This document shows positions 13,001-28,000 of a stretch of DNA of 64,000 bases, piece by piece. Source of the stretch: Stenopsyche tienmushanensis (taxonomy: Eukaryota > Arthropoda > Insecta > Trichoptera > Stenopsychidae); assembly GCA_008973525.1 (NCBI GenBank), contig WACJ01000528.1, positions 1,178,001 through 1,242,000 on the forward strand, in the 5' to 3' direction. Positions within the stretch are counted from its first letter, which is position 1. Each line of letters opens with the position of its first letter. A program made the translations under genes and the position numbers. The notes beneath the pieces are model-generated. The model worked only from the letters and a program-made list of their open reading frames with translations, searched no databases and was not told the DNA's origin.

Positions 13001-16000
13001 TAATTCGGAAATGTGATTGACAATCACACTAGTACATTTTTTATTTGCCATACTCTGAATATTAACTAATGAATAAAAATAATTCTTACCAAGACGGTGT
13101 TGACAACTATCGGGTTGGTCAGTTTTAGTCGAATGTAGGTCATACCAGCTGTGGAAAGCGGAGGTCCCAATGGAGTCATGACACAACCCTGAGCGCAAAC
13201 TTCCAAACTAACAGCACTCGGACATGCTGAAAGATAAATTATAAAACATGATGAAATAAATATAATACATTTGTAATAAATAAATAAATATATATATATA
13301 TATATTTAATCAATAAGTCTCTATTGTAACGTGGTTTAACCCATCAACCGAAAATCAGGGCCTATTTATCTTCGTTGCACTGGGGATGCACTTTCCTCTC
13401 AGCAGCAACAAGCGACGGTATCCTCAATACAAACTTTCAATGACCCACGACTGCCGCATCATACTTGTAACATCGGCGAGAAAGACTCAAAACAGAGCGG
13501 CGAAGGAGAAGAAGGGTGGATGGATAAAGACGAAATCTTCTTAGAACATATTTTTTTTATCAACTTTAAATCAGCTGCAGTTATAAGACGTAAACGGTTC
13601 TTAAGATAGACAATGGTTCAACTTAAAATGAAACGTAAAACAAAGACTTAAAACGACGACTTAAACTGGAAGATTTAACCAACAAACTTAAGCTAAACTA
13701 AGACTAATGCTTTGAACTAAAGCTAACTCCTAACTGACTTGTTGCTTGGTTGGAAAAAGAATATGACATGAGCCAAATCATCTTAAGGAATACATTGATA
13801 TTTTTGCGTGGAGGGCTAACATTTGGCGGATGGCAATTCACTTAAAAATATAAAATCATCGTGCTTGCAGCGAAGTACAGTATTTCGCAGACTGAATGGT
13901 TAATTTATATATGAAGTAAAAATAGCTTACTGGACAATGTTGATGTATGCGGCTGAAGTTGCACTTCGTGCAAAAGTATTGCATGAGGTAGTTTTACAGA
14001 AAGGTCTATTGAAGTTTCTCCACGTGAAAAATGATGAGACCAAGCAGCTGATCTTGTCCGTCGGTGAGCTCCTCCTCCTCCACAGTTGCCACTTGTACTA
14101 TTTATTACAGTTAACAGCGCATCAGCTTGTTGAGCCGCAGGGTGTCCAGAAGTAATTGTACCTTTTATAAAGAAAATACAAAACATTATATAAGATGTTA
14201 TTTATATTAAGAATTATAGTTTTTTATTAAATCGACTTCAGCATTTACCTAATGGTGCATAATTCAACAATCCTTCCGATATTTCCATATTGGTTTGTTG
14301 TGCCTTTTCAGCATTTGTTGGGGTTATTGTCGAGAGATTGATAAGTTGTGTAGGTTGTTTTAGATGATTCATCAAAGCTGCTACGAGCCCAGGCTGTGGA
14401 CTCAATTGATTTTTATGGCTAGCAATAAGACGAGAGCATATTATCTCAATTCCGCCGAGGGCAACAAAGATTTCTAATGCTTCTGGCACTTCTAAAGAAC
14501 GAAGTATAAATTTGATGAGAGCTTCAGATATTGCACCTTGAACTTGAAATGATAAAACATTTATTTTTAAATTAAATCTGCTTATAATTATTTTCATAAT
14601 ATATTAGAATAAAAAATTTAAAAAATGAACATACCCAAATAGTCCAAAAGAGGTGTTAGAACTAGCTTAGGATGTGACGCAGTTAACACAAGTGACATTA
14701 CAAATCTAAACAAAGCGTCGCCAAACGATAAATTTTCATCTCTATCATCACCGACACCTAAAATTAATTTAAAAAAGATTTTTATCTTTAAGACAATTTA
14801 CCCTGTATATAAATTTCAACTTATTAAATGTAATCAATATATATCTATCAAATAATAAAACAACCCTGAACATATATTTCTTTGTTAAAATCAATATCAA
14901 TTATAAATACCTGAAATGTTGAGAAGCGTGATAGAGCATGTAGATAGAGCTTTTAATATCCTCTTCATTGTGGGATTATGCTGCAAAACTGAAATAAAAA
15001 AATGTAAAATATATATATAGTTTTTCAGATTTAAGCAACCTCTCAGTCTTGTTTATGTTTGTTATTTGCATTATTCAACGACCATCAGCATGATGTTAAA
15101 TAAAAAAATAACTAATACCATTAGATACCCGTCTAAGTCTATTTCTATAAAAAAAAATTAGCATCTAATATCACGAATAAAAACTTTGACCAATGTAATT
15201 AATTTGACATACTTAATAATTTTGAAATATGAAAAACTAACCAATATCTGCAAGACAGGGAATTTTTGCTGCATTTGGAGATGATCTACTATTACTTTTA
15301 TCATTTAGTGTATTTTGTTGAGATGCTTTACTCTCATCTGTTTGACTTTCATCTATAGTAGCCTCATTTTCGTTTTCCTTCATTTACAAACAAAAACATA
15401 TTTTATTTGTGCAGTGATAAAAAATAGTAGTAACGATAATTGCAAAATATTTTTTCACCATTTGTGGATCGGTGAGAGGAACTGATATTAAAGATTTAGC
15501 GAATATAATAAGTGATATAATCAAATCACGGCGTGATGCAGGTTTTTCTCTTCTAACTTCCGAAGATGTAAGAACATCAAGAATCATGCCGCCGCCCAAT
15601 GTTCCGCCGCTTAAATCTATGGAACTCACGCTCGAAGCCGATTCTCCTATACCGTAAACTTCTACACCGAAAATATTGCCACTTGAAGTAATAATTACTC
15701 CTAAAATGAGAAAAAAAATATTTTAATAATTCGGGAATAGGTCATTTTATACACAAATAAAATTATGCCAGAGCAAATTTCTTATCATGGTAATATTTCT
15801 ATTGATTTTATTAAGAAATATTCATTACCTATGCTTTCAATTAAGCTCATTGCCTCGGGTAAGTGAGATGATGAATATTGCGGAGGGCAAGACGTAGCTG
15901 CGTGTAATAGTTCTTTCTGTGCATCGGGGGGACCTCTACCATAACGTAATGCACCACCTTGACCAGCTAATTGGCAAAGAGCCCTTAAAAATACTCCCCG

Positions 16001-19000
16001 TGCAGATATGGGAGAACGAGCAGAAATTCTTCGTAATAAGCATGTCAATGTTGCACATGCTACAGGGCCAACCTGTAATTTAACAAAATCACATAAACCG
16101 TTATTCAAGACCGCTATATAAAATTAATAATAATGTAAATAAAATGATTGTTAAAATATCATAAACGTTTTGGTTTGAAGATTCTTTGACTAGTTGTTGA
16201 TAAAACATAGTAATAGTTATGACATTGAAAAATCAACAAGTTATAGAGTGTTATAATCAACATAAAATAATGAAATATAAGGAATTCTTACACATGGTTT
16301 TTCTCCACCATGAGACAGCAAATCGCTTTCCATATTCGATGACAAAAATTTGACAAGCATCGCTGTAAATTGAGGATCGTCCAACATTACACCGGCCATA
16401 CCTTGCTGTATTGTTGATTCCTGAAATTAATCATACAATGCTTTTTGATGTGCAAAATAAATAGAGCTTACAGTTTACTTTTTTCTAAGAAGTTATTCTT
16501 CTAAATAGATCAAAAATAATAAAACGAATGACAAAATAATGACATTAGTTATAAGAATACATTCAATTTCAATTACAAATTTGTATCCATTTGATCAAAA
16601 TATTTATCGTCTATAATGAGACAAGACTAATTTAAATCTTTGCGGCCGTTTGTCTACTCTCAGTAACCGAAGCTTTTTTACCGTTCCGCTCATACGAATT
16701 TTAACAAAGCACTTAAGTGTCTAAGCGATCTTGTCACAAACCAAAATATTGCCCCGACAAATAAGAGATAACAAAATTCAATATAAACAACCGCGGTCAT
16801 TCCACACTCGCCATACAAAACGCCATGGCCAGTCAGTTGCCTTTTGAGATACGTCACAGAATTTCAAATAAAGCTTTACAAATTACTTTTAACTGTGATT
16901 AGGCATTCTCGCTTGTTAAGATATTTCAAAATAATACTCCAAAATTACAAAAAGAAAGTTACCGAAAGAAGTGTACCGTTAATCTGAAAGTAACGATGAA
17001 GAGTTTTATTTAGGCACCTTGAATGGCACTATTAGCGCAGGAGCTTTTAAAACTAAGCTACTATTTAACTGGTACACAGTCCAAACAGAAAATATATAGC
17101 AGGGGTAACAAAAATGCGCGGTGATATTTTATTATTAGCAAGGGAATGGTCACCATACTGAGCAGTTACGATACCTCAGACTTTATTGCCTCAAATAAAC
17201 AGGGAATTAGATCAAAAAAGGCAAATAAAATGAATCTTTTTATCCCATTCTTAATGTTAAGATTTTAAATAAATGGCTCCCTGACTATTTTATGCTACGA
17301 CTAAGTGAAATCAATCATATACATAAATTAACTCATTTGTGGGCGCATGCTTTAAACATATTTATACAAACCGTAAGAGGAGAATCACTGGAACTGTTAG
17401 ATACCCAAGATAAGCACTGAAAGGCTAAAACCCAACATCTCAATGACACGTTCATTTGGCTAAAAGTAAAACCATGGATAAGTAAAAATATAGATATAAA
17501 ACAACAATCACAAATACGACGTAGAAAAGAGTACTTACTGATTGAGAGCGTGAATAACTGAAGTTATCGCTTGAGATGACAATTTAATTTTGGGTGTCAA
17601 TAATGAATTTGGTGGAAAGCCATTATTTATTGCAACACCACAACTGCAACCGTTCAATGTAATCCACAATTGAAGAACACGCTCGAGATGCATACTGTTG
17701 TCCTAATTAAACATATCGTTTAAAAATATTAGCATATAAAAAATTGAAATAATTTAAACACTTTATCGATCGCAGAGAATGTACGCTAATTTTGCATAGC
17801 CCTATTGGAATTCAGTCAACTTATGGATTTAGAATATAGAATACATCATTTAAAAAATAAATTAAGCGCATAAATATTAATCGAGTTGTTATTATTTATT
17901 CACTATAGTGTTAAATAATAATTCTTATTACTCATATAGCAATAATATGTACACATATTTTAAGACATAAGAAAATATATTTATTCAAGTTTTAATTAAA
18001 ACAAAAACATGCACTTCACTATTTTACATATAAAAATATATCTCACAATATACAAAAACAGTTAAAATTTATAGAGATTTTTGAACTTGCATAAATTTAT
18101 TCGATAATGCACATCATGTATAACAACCTTTCCTATTACGTCGAACGTATACTCTGCATTGTACGGGACTTCACTATATTTTGTTTATTTTTAAATTTAA
18201 ATATTCAAAGATCTTCACTAAAAACCCAAACTTGATACAAAAAATTAAGTTCTTAAATAATCGATATTTCTCTAGAAAAGACATTTATATATTTCACTAT
18301 GAATTGATATGTGATGTATACTGTCACTTTTCGACTTACGACTGTAAAATATTATAGAAATTCATCAATGAAACTGAAGTAACGATTAATCAAAAGAAAA
18401 AAACTTGAGCAATAAAGGATCTTCACCCGGCAGTATCCTCATCTAACAATCATTTATCAAACAAATTTAAAATGTAAAGAAAAAATAACCTGTTCAAATT
18501 CATTAAGAAAACAAGCATTATCAATGCAATTTTCTAAATTTCTTATATGTACTTATAGTGAACAGTCATAGAAATAAGTCATTTATGTGTAAAAATTTAA
18601 TTAACCATTTCTATTATTTATCATTATGCATGTTCTCATTTTTGCATAAATATTTTTTGTACTTACGACCATTTTGGCATATAACTGAAGCAACAGAATG
18701 AAACCCCATCGTAAGTCGATGAGTGACAGTAGTTATACCCGGCTCTTTCGTCAGTTTAGGGACCAGACCACTGCCGCCATTAAGCAAAGCACATCCCTTT
18801 TTTAAATCTCATAAGTGCATGAGGGGTGCCTTAAAACGTAAACAAGATGCCTAGTATTATGATTTATTTTGAGCAAAAGATAAAAAACATCGAAACTGAA
18901 GAAATCCAAAATAATAGTATTGAATTGTGGTCATTTTGTTTTTGAAAAAGAGAGAGATCATGCCTAAAACCAAGTGAATTTATTATATATAATTTTAGTA

Positions 19001-22000
19001 AACCTATCTTAGAATACGCACACATGAAAGGCTTTTAGCTAATAAGATCTAGCCATTACAGCAAAATTATTAAAAAAAAAGTCCCTTATGTGTTCATGTA
19101 CGAATGCTTGAGTCATCTATATATAATAAAATAATGAACAAGCAGATAACAACTTTTTTGGTGTAAAATCATTAATGTGGCAAACTGTATTTCCTACTAC
19201 CTTTATAATCTTATGAGCTAAAAAGATAAAATCATTTGGTTGTTAACATAACGTTGATATATATGCAGGTATGCAGTTTTTTCTTTTTGGGGCTCCCACC
19301 ACTTACCACCGTGCCCGCACGCGCTGTGACCAGTTTATACCAATCATCGCAGACACACGTATGCAATAAAAATATACGCACCAGGCGTAGAAGTCAATGA
19401 ATCAGGGGGTGTTGCTGGGAATGTTCTCCTGCTCCACCGTGGCTGCTGCAAGTATTTGCAGGAAATAAGGGGGTTCGGTAAACTCACTGCCAGTTCTGGA
19501 AGGAGCTAATTTAGTCCGGAAATTAGTGTCTATTACTAGGTCCAGATGCCAGATAGTTGTCTATAAGACTCTACGTGTAACAACAATTGAAGAAGTAAAC
19601 TACGGAATTATTCTCCGTAGAATCCTCCTTCTGCATATTTGGTGCCAAAACTATCGGATTTTTTTTTTAATGCGCTGTATGCGCAGGGACCAACCACTAG
19701 GTCTGCGTGTCCAACAGGTCCTGAAGCGGAACCTCTGACCTCCCCGGGCGAAAACCGAACTGAGTTGCGGAAAGCGGAGATTTGGGGTCACTGGGCAGCC
19801 TGAAGATCTTGGTTTTGGCAAGAATTGCGGTTAGATCAATTTTCCAGCAGGCTGGGAAAATTCCGCTGCGAAAGCACTCCCGATATAGATCACCGAAAAT
19901 AATGCTAGATCTAGAATAGATCGCACGAGCCATCCGGCCATCTACACGATCAGCGCCAAGGACCTTATTTGTCTCAATCGAGGAGAAAACATTTGAGATC
20001 TCTTCATCATCAGGAAGAGGGGCGTCTGGCACCTCGAAGTTGTGCTTTGCCATTGCGCGAATGAAGGTGTGAGCTGGAGTGTCTGCATCGGAATTATCTT
20101 GAGGTAGTACTATCCAGAAGAATTTTCGTGGATATTAATTGGTCAGTAGCGAAAAACCCAGTGACAGGATCCTGAATGTTGGATGGCACTAAAGGTGGAG
20201 CACACGTTGAAGATCGATAAATGGGGCCCCATGGACCTAACCCGGAATTCTTGGCGATAAAAAATCGCCAGGAATCAAGTTTTGCGCGATTGATGGTTTT
20301 CTTGTAGATTGCAAACATTTTCTTGCAATTTATGAACAAAAGAATCGAGATTTCAGGGGAAACGCAGCAGGTCCTCGGTGCAATTGAGCACCATCCCGCC
20401 AATTGAGTCCCCGCGGCCTCAATGTTTCCAGACTCAGAGGGAGTGCAGATCCGAGTATCAAGCACCAAAGTTTTTCGGAGCAATCTGTATTATCGTACGT
20501 AATACTGTACGGAGCAACGGTTTATCTGGATGTATGTTAGGGATGACGTTATATCATTTCCATACTAAAGTGCAGGCTTAGGCCCTAGATCCAAATTCAT
20601 ATCCACATACTATACTTAACCCAACCCAAGCATCAATTTTTAAACAATTTATAATTTTTTATCCAATAAACATTTTACGTGTAATTTATTCAAATAAATT
20701 TATTTCACTAATGTGCAAGTCTCATCTCCAAAATTATATGTATGTATAATGTGAGTTTATTTAAAGTATTAAATTATATGAAAACTCAACAGAGTCTGAA
20801 TGCTATTTTTGGTCATTCAGCCTGACCTATGGGCCTAGTCATTAAGGTTGGGCTCATATAGGAAGTTGCTGTGGCATAAGCGATCGATGAAGTGTTAATT
20901 ATGTTATTTTTTTTTTTCTTGTTAATCAATATTTTACCTGGAGTTCAAGCTCACAAAACAGAAGATTAAAAGAGCTTATCAACATGTTTGTAAGATCTGT
21001 TGTTGATAAAGGAACATGTTCTGTCGACGGAGTAGTAAGAATAGACAGAGGTGATGGAACAGGCTGCGCATGAATGGCAGAAGCAAGAGAACCTCCTCCG
21101 AGTAATGCCAGTCGCCTTATTAATATTTCTCCTGACATTTCAATACCAGAGCCCAATCGAGAATCCACGGCAATTGAAGCACTATGTATATAAAAAACGT
21201 GATTACTAATAACATTTTTAAATCAAAAATGATCAATTTTAATTTTCAAAAAGCTAAAAACATATTTCACAGCAAACAAATATTGATTATGCAAATGTAT
21301 GGATTTAAAAAAATAGTAGATGACATACCCATTTAGCGTATTATTATTTGTAGGTTTAGGTATCACATCTTTGTGGAAATGTTTAGTTCTTTCAGGCAAC
21401 TCATCAAAAAGATCATCTAAATCAAAATCATCATCCGATTCGATTAAGTAATCTGCACTGCTTGAAGCTAAAAAATAAATACATTTATTAATTTTTTTAT
21501 AAACTTTGCATAAAAAGCTATTATTTAAAAAAATAACAGAAATCTCTTAAAAGAGAAAATTACCTGCAGTACCGTCATCTTTATTTTGTATAAACGGAAT
21601 TGCTGCAATAGAAATATCAGCAGATATAGCGTCGTTTCTGTTGTCAGAATTAGAAAACGTGTTTAAAGTGCTATTTTGCCACTGTGCTGAATCATCTGAG
21701 GCATCCGTTTGAATAACAGGAAGTGGAGAAAGAGAAGAATCTGAGCTTCTGCAGCCAGTACGATCGTACTCAATTAAGTCCTTAAAATAACAATAATGTT
21801 ATCACTCAAATTGATAAAAGCTGCAAAAGATTTATTTTCAATTACAAACCTGCAATAACATTAATAATGGATGTTGATGCCAGGGAGCAGGCGAACAAGC
21901 AGCACGCATCAATTCCAGCACTTCGTGTTCTTTCACAACGGTAGATAGTCCACCACATATTCCATTTAATCGACCAATAACCTTAAAAATAATTATATAT

Positions 22001-25000
22001 ATACAGTTACCTAATAAAATAAGCTTTAGTTTGATTATGGAATTATTGTTTTGTGTTTATGCAACATTATCAATTATGGTATTAATTAAATATATTCTAT
22101 TTATTATTTTACATACCTTGCACGCTAGCAATAAGACATCAGAATTGCAAGTGAAATCCATTGATAATATTAGTGAAATAAGGCTACGAGAAACTTGGAG
22201 AGCTAACTGTTGAGATATTAGATTTGATGGTTTCCCATCTAACACCACAGCATCATTATCGACACTTGTTCCCGGAGCACTTCCGTTTAATCTGCTAGAT
22301 CCACTGGGTGCACCTGAACTTCCTCCAATTCTAGGTTTATTTATAAGCGAAAGACGATTTTGAATAAATTCTTCAAATCTCTGTAAAAAAAAGATTACAA
22401 ATATTTTAAAATATGAATAAAAACTATCAACGAGGTTTTATACTACAAAATCAAATAAATTAGTGGATTAATTTAAAATTGATACTAAAAATTGTTTCCA
22501 TACATAAAACGGCAAGATTTCTTTACAAATTAAATGTATATACTCTTCGTTATTTTTTTCTAATTATTTTTCAAATGATATACAAGGTGCGGCAAGGAAA
22601 CTACCTTATTTTAAAAATGAATTACACAAACAGCACAGGAGATATCAGTCTAATTATTTTTTCCATGTTACAGAGAGATATTTAAAGATTTAATTTATTT
22701 TCTCGTAAAATAATTTATCGACTTTCGCACAATGCGGGCTGTGGCCATCCTACTAAAACCAAATATCCCCCCATCCGTTTCTTCAAGTCTTGGTAAAAAA
22801 AACTCAATCATGTGGACAAAATGAACAGAATTGACTGTAACTGTCTGACCGTTTTCTTTAGAAAACTGCAGTGTGGGTGATTTAACATCCCCACGCAATA
22901 GCGCTGTTAGTGTGAGCAGATTAAATTCTCCAGATTGACAGCAACATCTTCCGTCTCTCTTCAGGTGCAATGTGTTATTTTAACAGCACCATCTCTTGTG
23001 GCCCTACATAGACATTGCACCTGCATACCGATGGATCGCTTCTTACGCATGCACCGTTGCCGCTTGGGTAGTGACGCACAGGAGGTGGGAGTCGTCGGTA
23101 AGCGATCTCTCTCTCTGTCTCATGTAGAATAAATAGTTATTTAAAGAAGAGTCTTTCTATTCGATGCCCGTCTATTCCCATTCATTCGTCCGTGCGCTAG
23201 CATGGCCATCCTGATGAGCACGCGAGGGCAGGGAGCCGCCCGAGGACCCTGACCCCGAAAGCACCCCCACCTCAATGTTACAAAACCACGGTCCAATGTC
23301 GCCTATTCTGAACAATGCAACACCAAACAGTTGCTGTTAGGTCCCAGCTCTTTCAAATGAGCACCACCCCACCCTTTTCGGAATAGTTTCCCTGCCGCAG
23401 TCTGTACAAAAATATTAACATAGTATGGAACAACATAGACTTACTTTCACCCATTGGCTTTTATTACTATTTGGTTTAAAAAAGTTTTCTGGATTTTTCA
23501 ATGAATGATTTTGTAGTAAATTTGATGAATGTGGTTGGGTCAAGTTAGCGGCTTGACTCGAAAGTGCAGACAGAGCCTAAAATGAGATACAGATGTTTAC
23601 ACGTAATTTATGTATATTGTTCTTTCTTAATATAGTATGACAACTATTACCGAAAAAAAAAACTGAAATACATAATTATTTAATATAGTCTCTGCTGCAG
23701 CTTCAAAGTACATTACTTGGAAAAGCATAAATGAAACAGATTTGTAATTTAAATTAAATGATGACATAGTTTTTTAGAATGAGGAGAGGTAGAGGATTGT
23801 GAAAACTTTTTATGACTGAATTTTGACAATATTAGAATAAAATACAATTTTTTTCCATAAATAAAAATTAAGACTGATGATATTAATCATAATTCTCAAA
23901 ATATGACATTATTGATCATACAGACTAAAAGAAACGAAGTCTACAAAAAGACAAAAATCTCTTCAATGAGTAAACTGCAATAAGATAAGTGGTGTACCAC
24001 TTTCTAATACTTTGGAATGAAGACTTATCTATGATTCTGCTAAGCATTCAATTATGAGAAAAATTGAGCATAAATGCGAGCGACAATGCACTAAGACAAT
24101 TTCACTAGAAACTATGTATAAATTACACTGTGTAATGGACAATGATGATATCAACCAATACATAGTGAGAAACATTGTTCTTTATTTGAATGATCGCACT
24201 GTCATATTTTGATTTATAGGCAATTCCATGATTTTTAAAACACAGAAGCTATGAAAACCATGTGAAAGTGACAGGCAATGCAATCATAAAAACATAATCA
24301 TATTAGATGTATAAATTACATGAAGATAAATTGCAAATAAAATTGGAATTCAAAAAACAATAGTAGAATACGCATTAAAAGGTAATAATAAAGTTAAGCA
24401 AGGGGGGGGGGGGGTGTTCAGATTTGGTATGTGAAAAGGATTCGAAAGATAATATAGTCTGAATACTAACGTATTAATGCACTGAAATAGAAACTATTAA
24501 AATAAATACGTGCAGAATATTATTATGGTAATAATTAATATTGGTTTGTCTAAATGCATGTGGATAAACACTTTTAAATAATTTGTAAATAAAAGTAACT
24601 CATGTTATAACATTTACACCACAATATAGGTATTTAACAAACCTGCACCTGCTGTGATACTTGATAAGCTTTCCTAACGGCTTCTAATTCTTCAATTGGA
24701 ACTTTATGTACAAGACGTTTTTGGAGTTTTCTCTTATGAAACCGACTTATGCTTCCAACATTTGATTTAGCCGCATTACCGGCATTGTTACCAGAATTAT
24801 TTGAACTTGCGCCTCCATTTCCTACTGATAAAAAGCTCCATCGTGACCAAGAATTAGCAGCTGAAAATTTATTTTATTTAGTATAAATTTAACGAAGCAT
24901 TATCAACAAATAATAGAATAATTTGATAGTTTTTTTTATAAAATGAAGTATTAATATAAACGAAACTGTGTGAAAATGATAATGTTCCAAACTTACATCC

Positions 25001-28000
25001 ATCTTTTGGTTGAGCAGTATCTAAGCATGCAGATAAATAGATGAGTAACCATCCTAAAAGTGCTAAATCAGTTGTTTGCCAAACTGGATCCGAAGTTGAA
25101 GATAACGACGTGTCTGACGTCGGTAGAAGTCGTGTGACCAATTGTGAAACACATTCTACAACTCCGCCATTGTATCCTCCGAATCCTGCAGTTTTCCCAC
25201 ATGTGAGACTTTTCCTTCCCATAAATACTAATAAAATAAGAACCCTGAAATTAAATGCGAAGAATAAATATTAATTAAATTATTTCATGATTATTAAATG
25301 TAGAATGTGTAAATTCTACAATAAAAAATGTATGAAAAATAAAAACCTGTTTTGCGAAAAGATAAGAGTGTTTGAAGGGCTATATAATTGTGCTAACGTA
25401 TCAGCTATGAATGTACCCCACCAAGATTGAGAAGAACACAAGCGTACTAAAACACTTGCTAGACCAGCCTCAAGACGTGGCCCTCCACCTCCTCCACATA
25501 CAATCAACCATTTGGTGATCTGAGCGCACGCTGACATGTTAATATTTGCTGCAAAACGCTGAAAATTAAAAAAAAATCATTATTCTGGTATTTATTCTTT
25601 GGGGTACATTTATTTCTTCCTAATTTACTTATCTAATCAATTAAATGATTTAAAACTGATATCATTATCAGAATAAATAAAAGCAGTAACATCTTAAATT
25701 CAAATGCCTCTAAAAAAGTTTTTATATAGAGAAATCTTAACAAAAACTTTTTTATATTTGTTGGATAAGTAGTGAAATATTATGCAACAATAGTCACATT
25801 GTCTGCTTTCATATTAATTAATGAATAAGTAATTTTTCATATTTTTAATCTTAAATTAACAACGGAACAAGAGATTAGAGAATTCTTTGCTCTTTTATAA
25901 TTTTTCAGGCTGTGGAAAAAGTATATACGATAATGGATTTTTACGTAATGAAATTCAAAAAATTTCAATTATATTTCAACATTTTTCATTATTTGAAATT
26001 GAAGATTTACCGAGGACTGGAATGCCTCAAGTAACTCTAAATGTTGATATTAGTATTGCATAGCAACAGGCACAAGATTGGTTATGCATCTAACAATGGT
26101 CTGTAGACAAGGTAAACATAATGACAGTTTATAAATAAAAATATATAACTAACCTTAAGTGTTGCAACATCACATTCGAAACATATGTAAAGAAGGACAT
26201 CCGTTAGCTGTTCAGTAATAGTTTTAAGTTTGTCCACAGATGCTCGCTTAAGTAAGGCTTTCGATGACTGCTTTTCCAAATCCTCCAATACAAAACCACT
26301 ACTATCACTATTATTGCTTGCGATATTAAAACGCTCCATTATTCTTTCAACTGATGTAATTTGTTGCTGAATTTCTAAGCACTCCTGTAAAAAATTACAT
26401 AATTTTTCAGAAATTAGTCTATTTCTACATTTTTTAATTTAATAAGAGTGGCAGATTTGAGAAACCCAATATTCCAAATATAAGACTGATTATTATTATT
26501 AAAAAATAATCAGTCTACCATACATTGGTACATGACTCAAATATTTAATTAGCATAGTCTTTTCCAGGATATCAAGAAAATTATATATGTAAGAATAAAT
26601 ATACAGTGGAACCTCAGGTTATGAGTTTAATTCGTTCTGGAAGGTAGTTCGTAAGGTGAAGAACTCATACCCTACCAATTTCAAACCGACGAAGCTCGCT
26701 CGTGCGACTGGTAACCCCAAATTTTGCTCAGAAAGTGAACTCATAACCAGGAACATTTGTAAGCTGAGATTCCACTTTATATGCATAAACCTTCCATACC
26801 TGATATACAGTTCGAACTAGAGGATAATTTTCATTTTGTTGATCCGTATCTGCAGTTATATGAGAAGCATTGCCCCCCGACATTTCCAGATAAAAATCTA
26901 AACAATCGGTGAGTTTTCCAACGGCTAACCTGGTTATTAAAAACAAATGTTTTAGAATACATGCAAATATACACAAGCCTTTTAAAACATATATTACTAT
27001 TGTAATCTTCTTAAATAGATTTTTTTGAGCATTTCCTTTACTATGGTGTATTTACTACACTGAGTCGAGTTGTAGTAAAGATGTAATAATGGGAATTTTT
27101 ATAACATTACTACATTGAATCTCGATATACTATTTATATCGATATACATATTATCAAATATCGATATGAAATATAATAAATACAGGGTTTTAGAATATCA
27201 TATGAGGTACTAAATACGTAGCATCGTAAGGGAAAGGTTAAAATAATATTTTACATAATATAATATCGTAACAAATGTTTTTAAAGGCTATCTTATGATA
27301 TACAGTACTGCCAAAAGGTTTTTTAAATACCAGATACAAAAATAAAACATAAAAATGCATTGGAAATCTATATATGTATATATCATCATCATAGTGCAGC
27401 CACAAACAGTCCAATGCAGAACTATGGGCCTCTTTAATATCCATTCACAGGAAGGGGTTACATCCATCTCGTCTGTATCACATTCACCTTATTCGCTTGA
27501 TATTGAAGGTAACATTACCACCGAGTTTCATTTAGAACGCTCACCCAGTGGGTCTCCTGAATGAACGTATTGACGAACGCTTTCGCGACCGTCTCGATAG
27601 GGAATTTAAATGAATGTTTGTTTATCCGATTTGCGTTCCTGTAACATTCATTTAATTTTGATGAAACTTTGGTGAGTTGTTGTGCGTATACCCACGACGG
27701 TTTTTAAATTAGTACAACCATTGTTTGTGTATAAAATTTGTTTTGCAAGTTAAGTAGATGCATTATGTTGTAGTTGTACAAGCATATTGCTTTGCTTTTG
27801 TAGTTTTGTTCAAGAAAAGCTGTTAAATCTTTAAAACCGCCAGAATTCACCATCATAAAGGTATCCTTTGATACGTTAACTACGGCGAACCACTTGGGGA
27901 GTGTTTAAAAATAAAACACAAAATGCACACTACCTTCAATATATATTGAGATGTAACCCTTTTCCTTAAATGGATATTGAAAAGACCCCGTTCCTGCACT

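Noticed and set aside
13330..13900. Possible retroelement in BIRC6 intron 35
   Set aside because: The stretch is somewhat GC-richer and contains TGTAACGTGG, but no coding similarity, paired ends or second copy were seen.
22968..23282. Solo LTR with TG...CA ends
   Set aside because: No second copy, no clear short target duplication and no internal retroviral-type genes; recorded only as an unknown GC-rich block.
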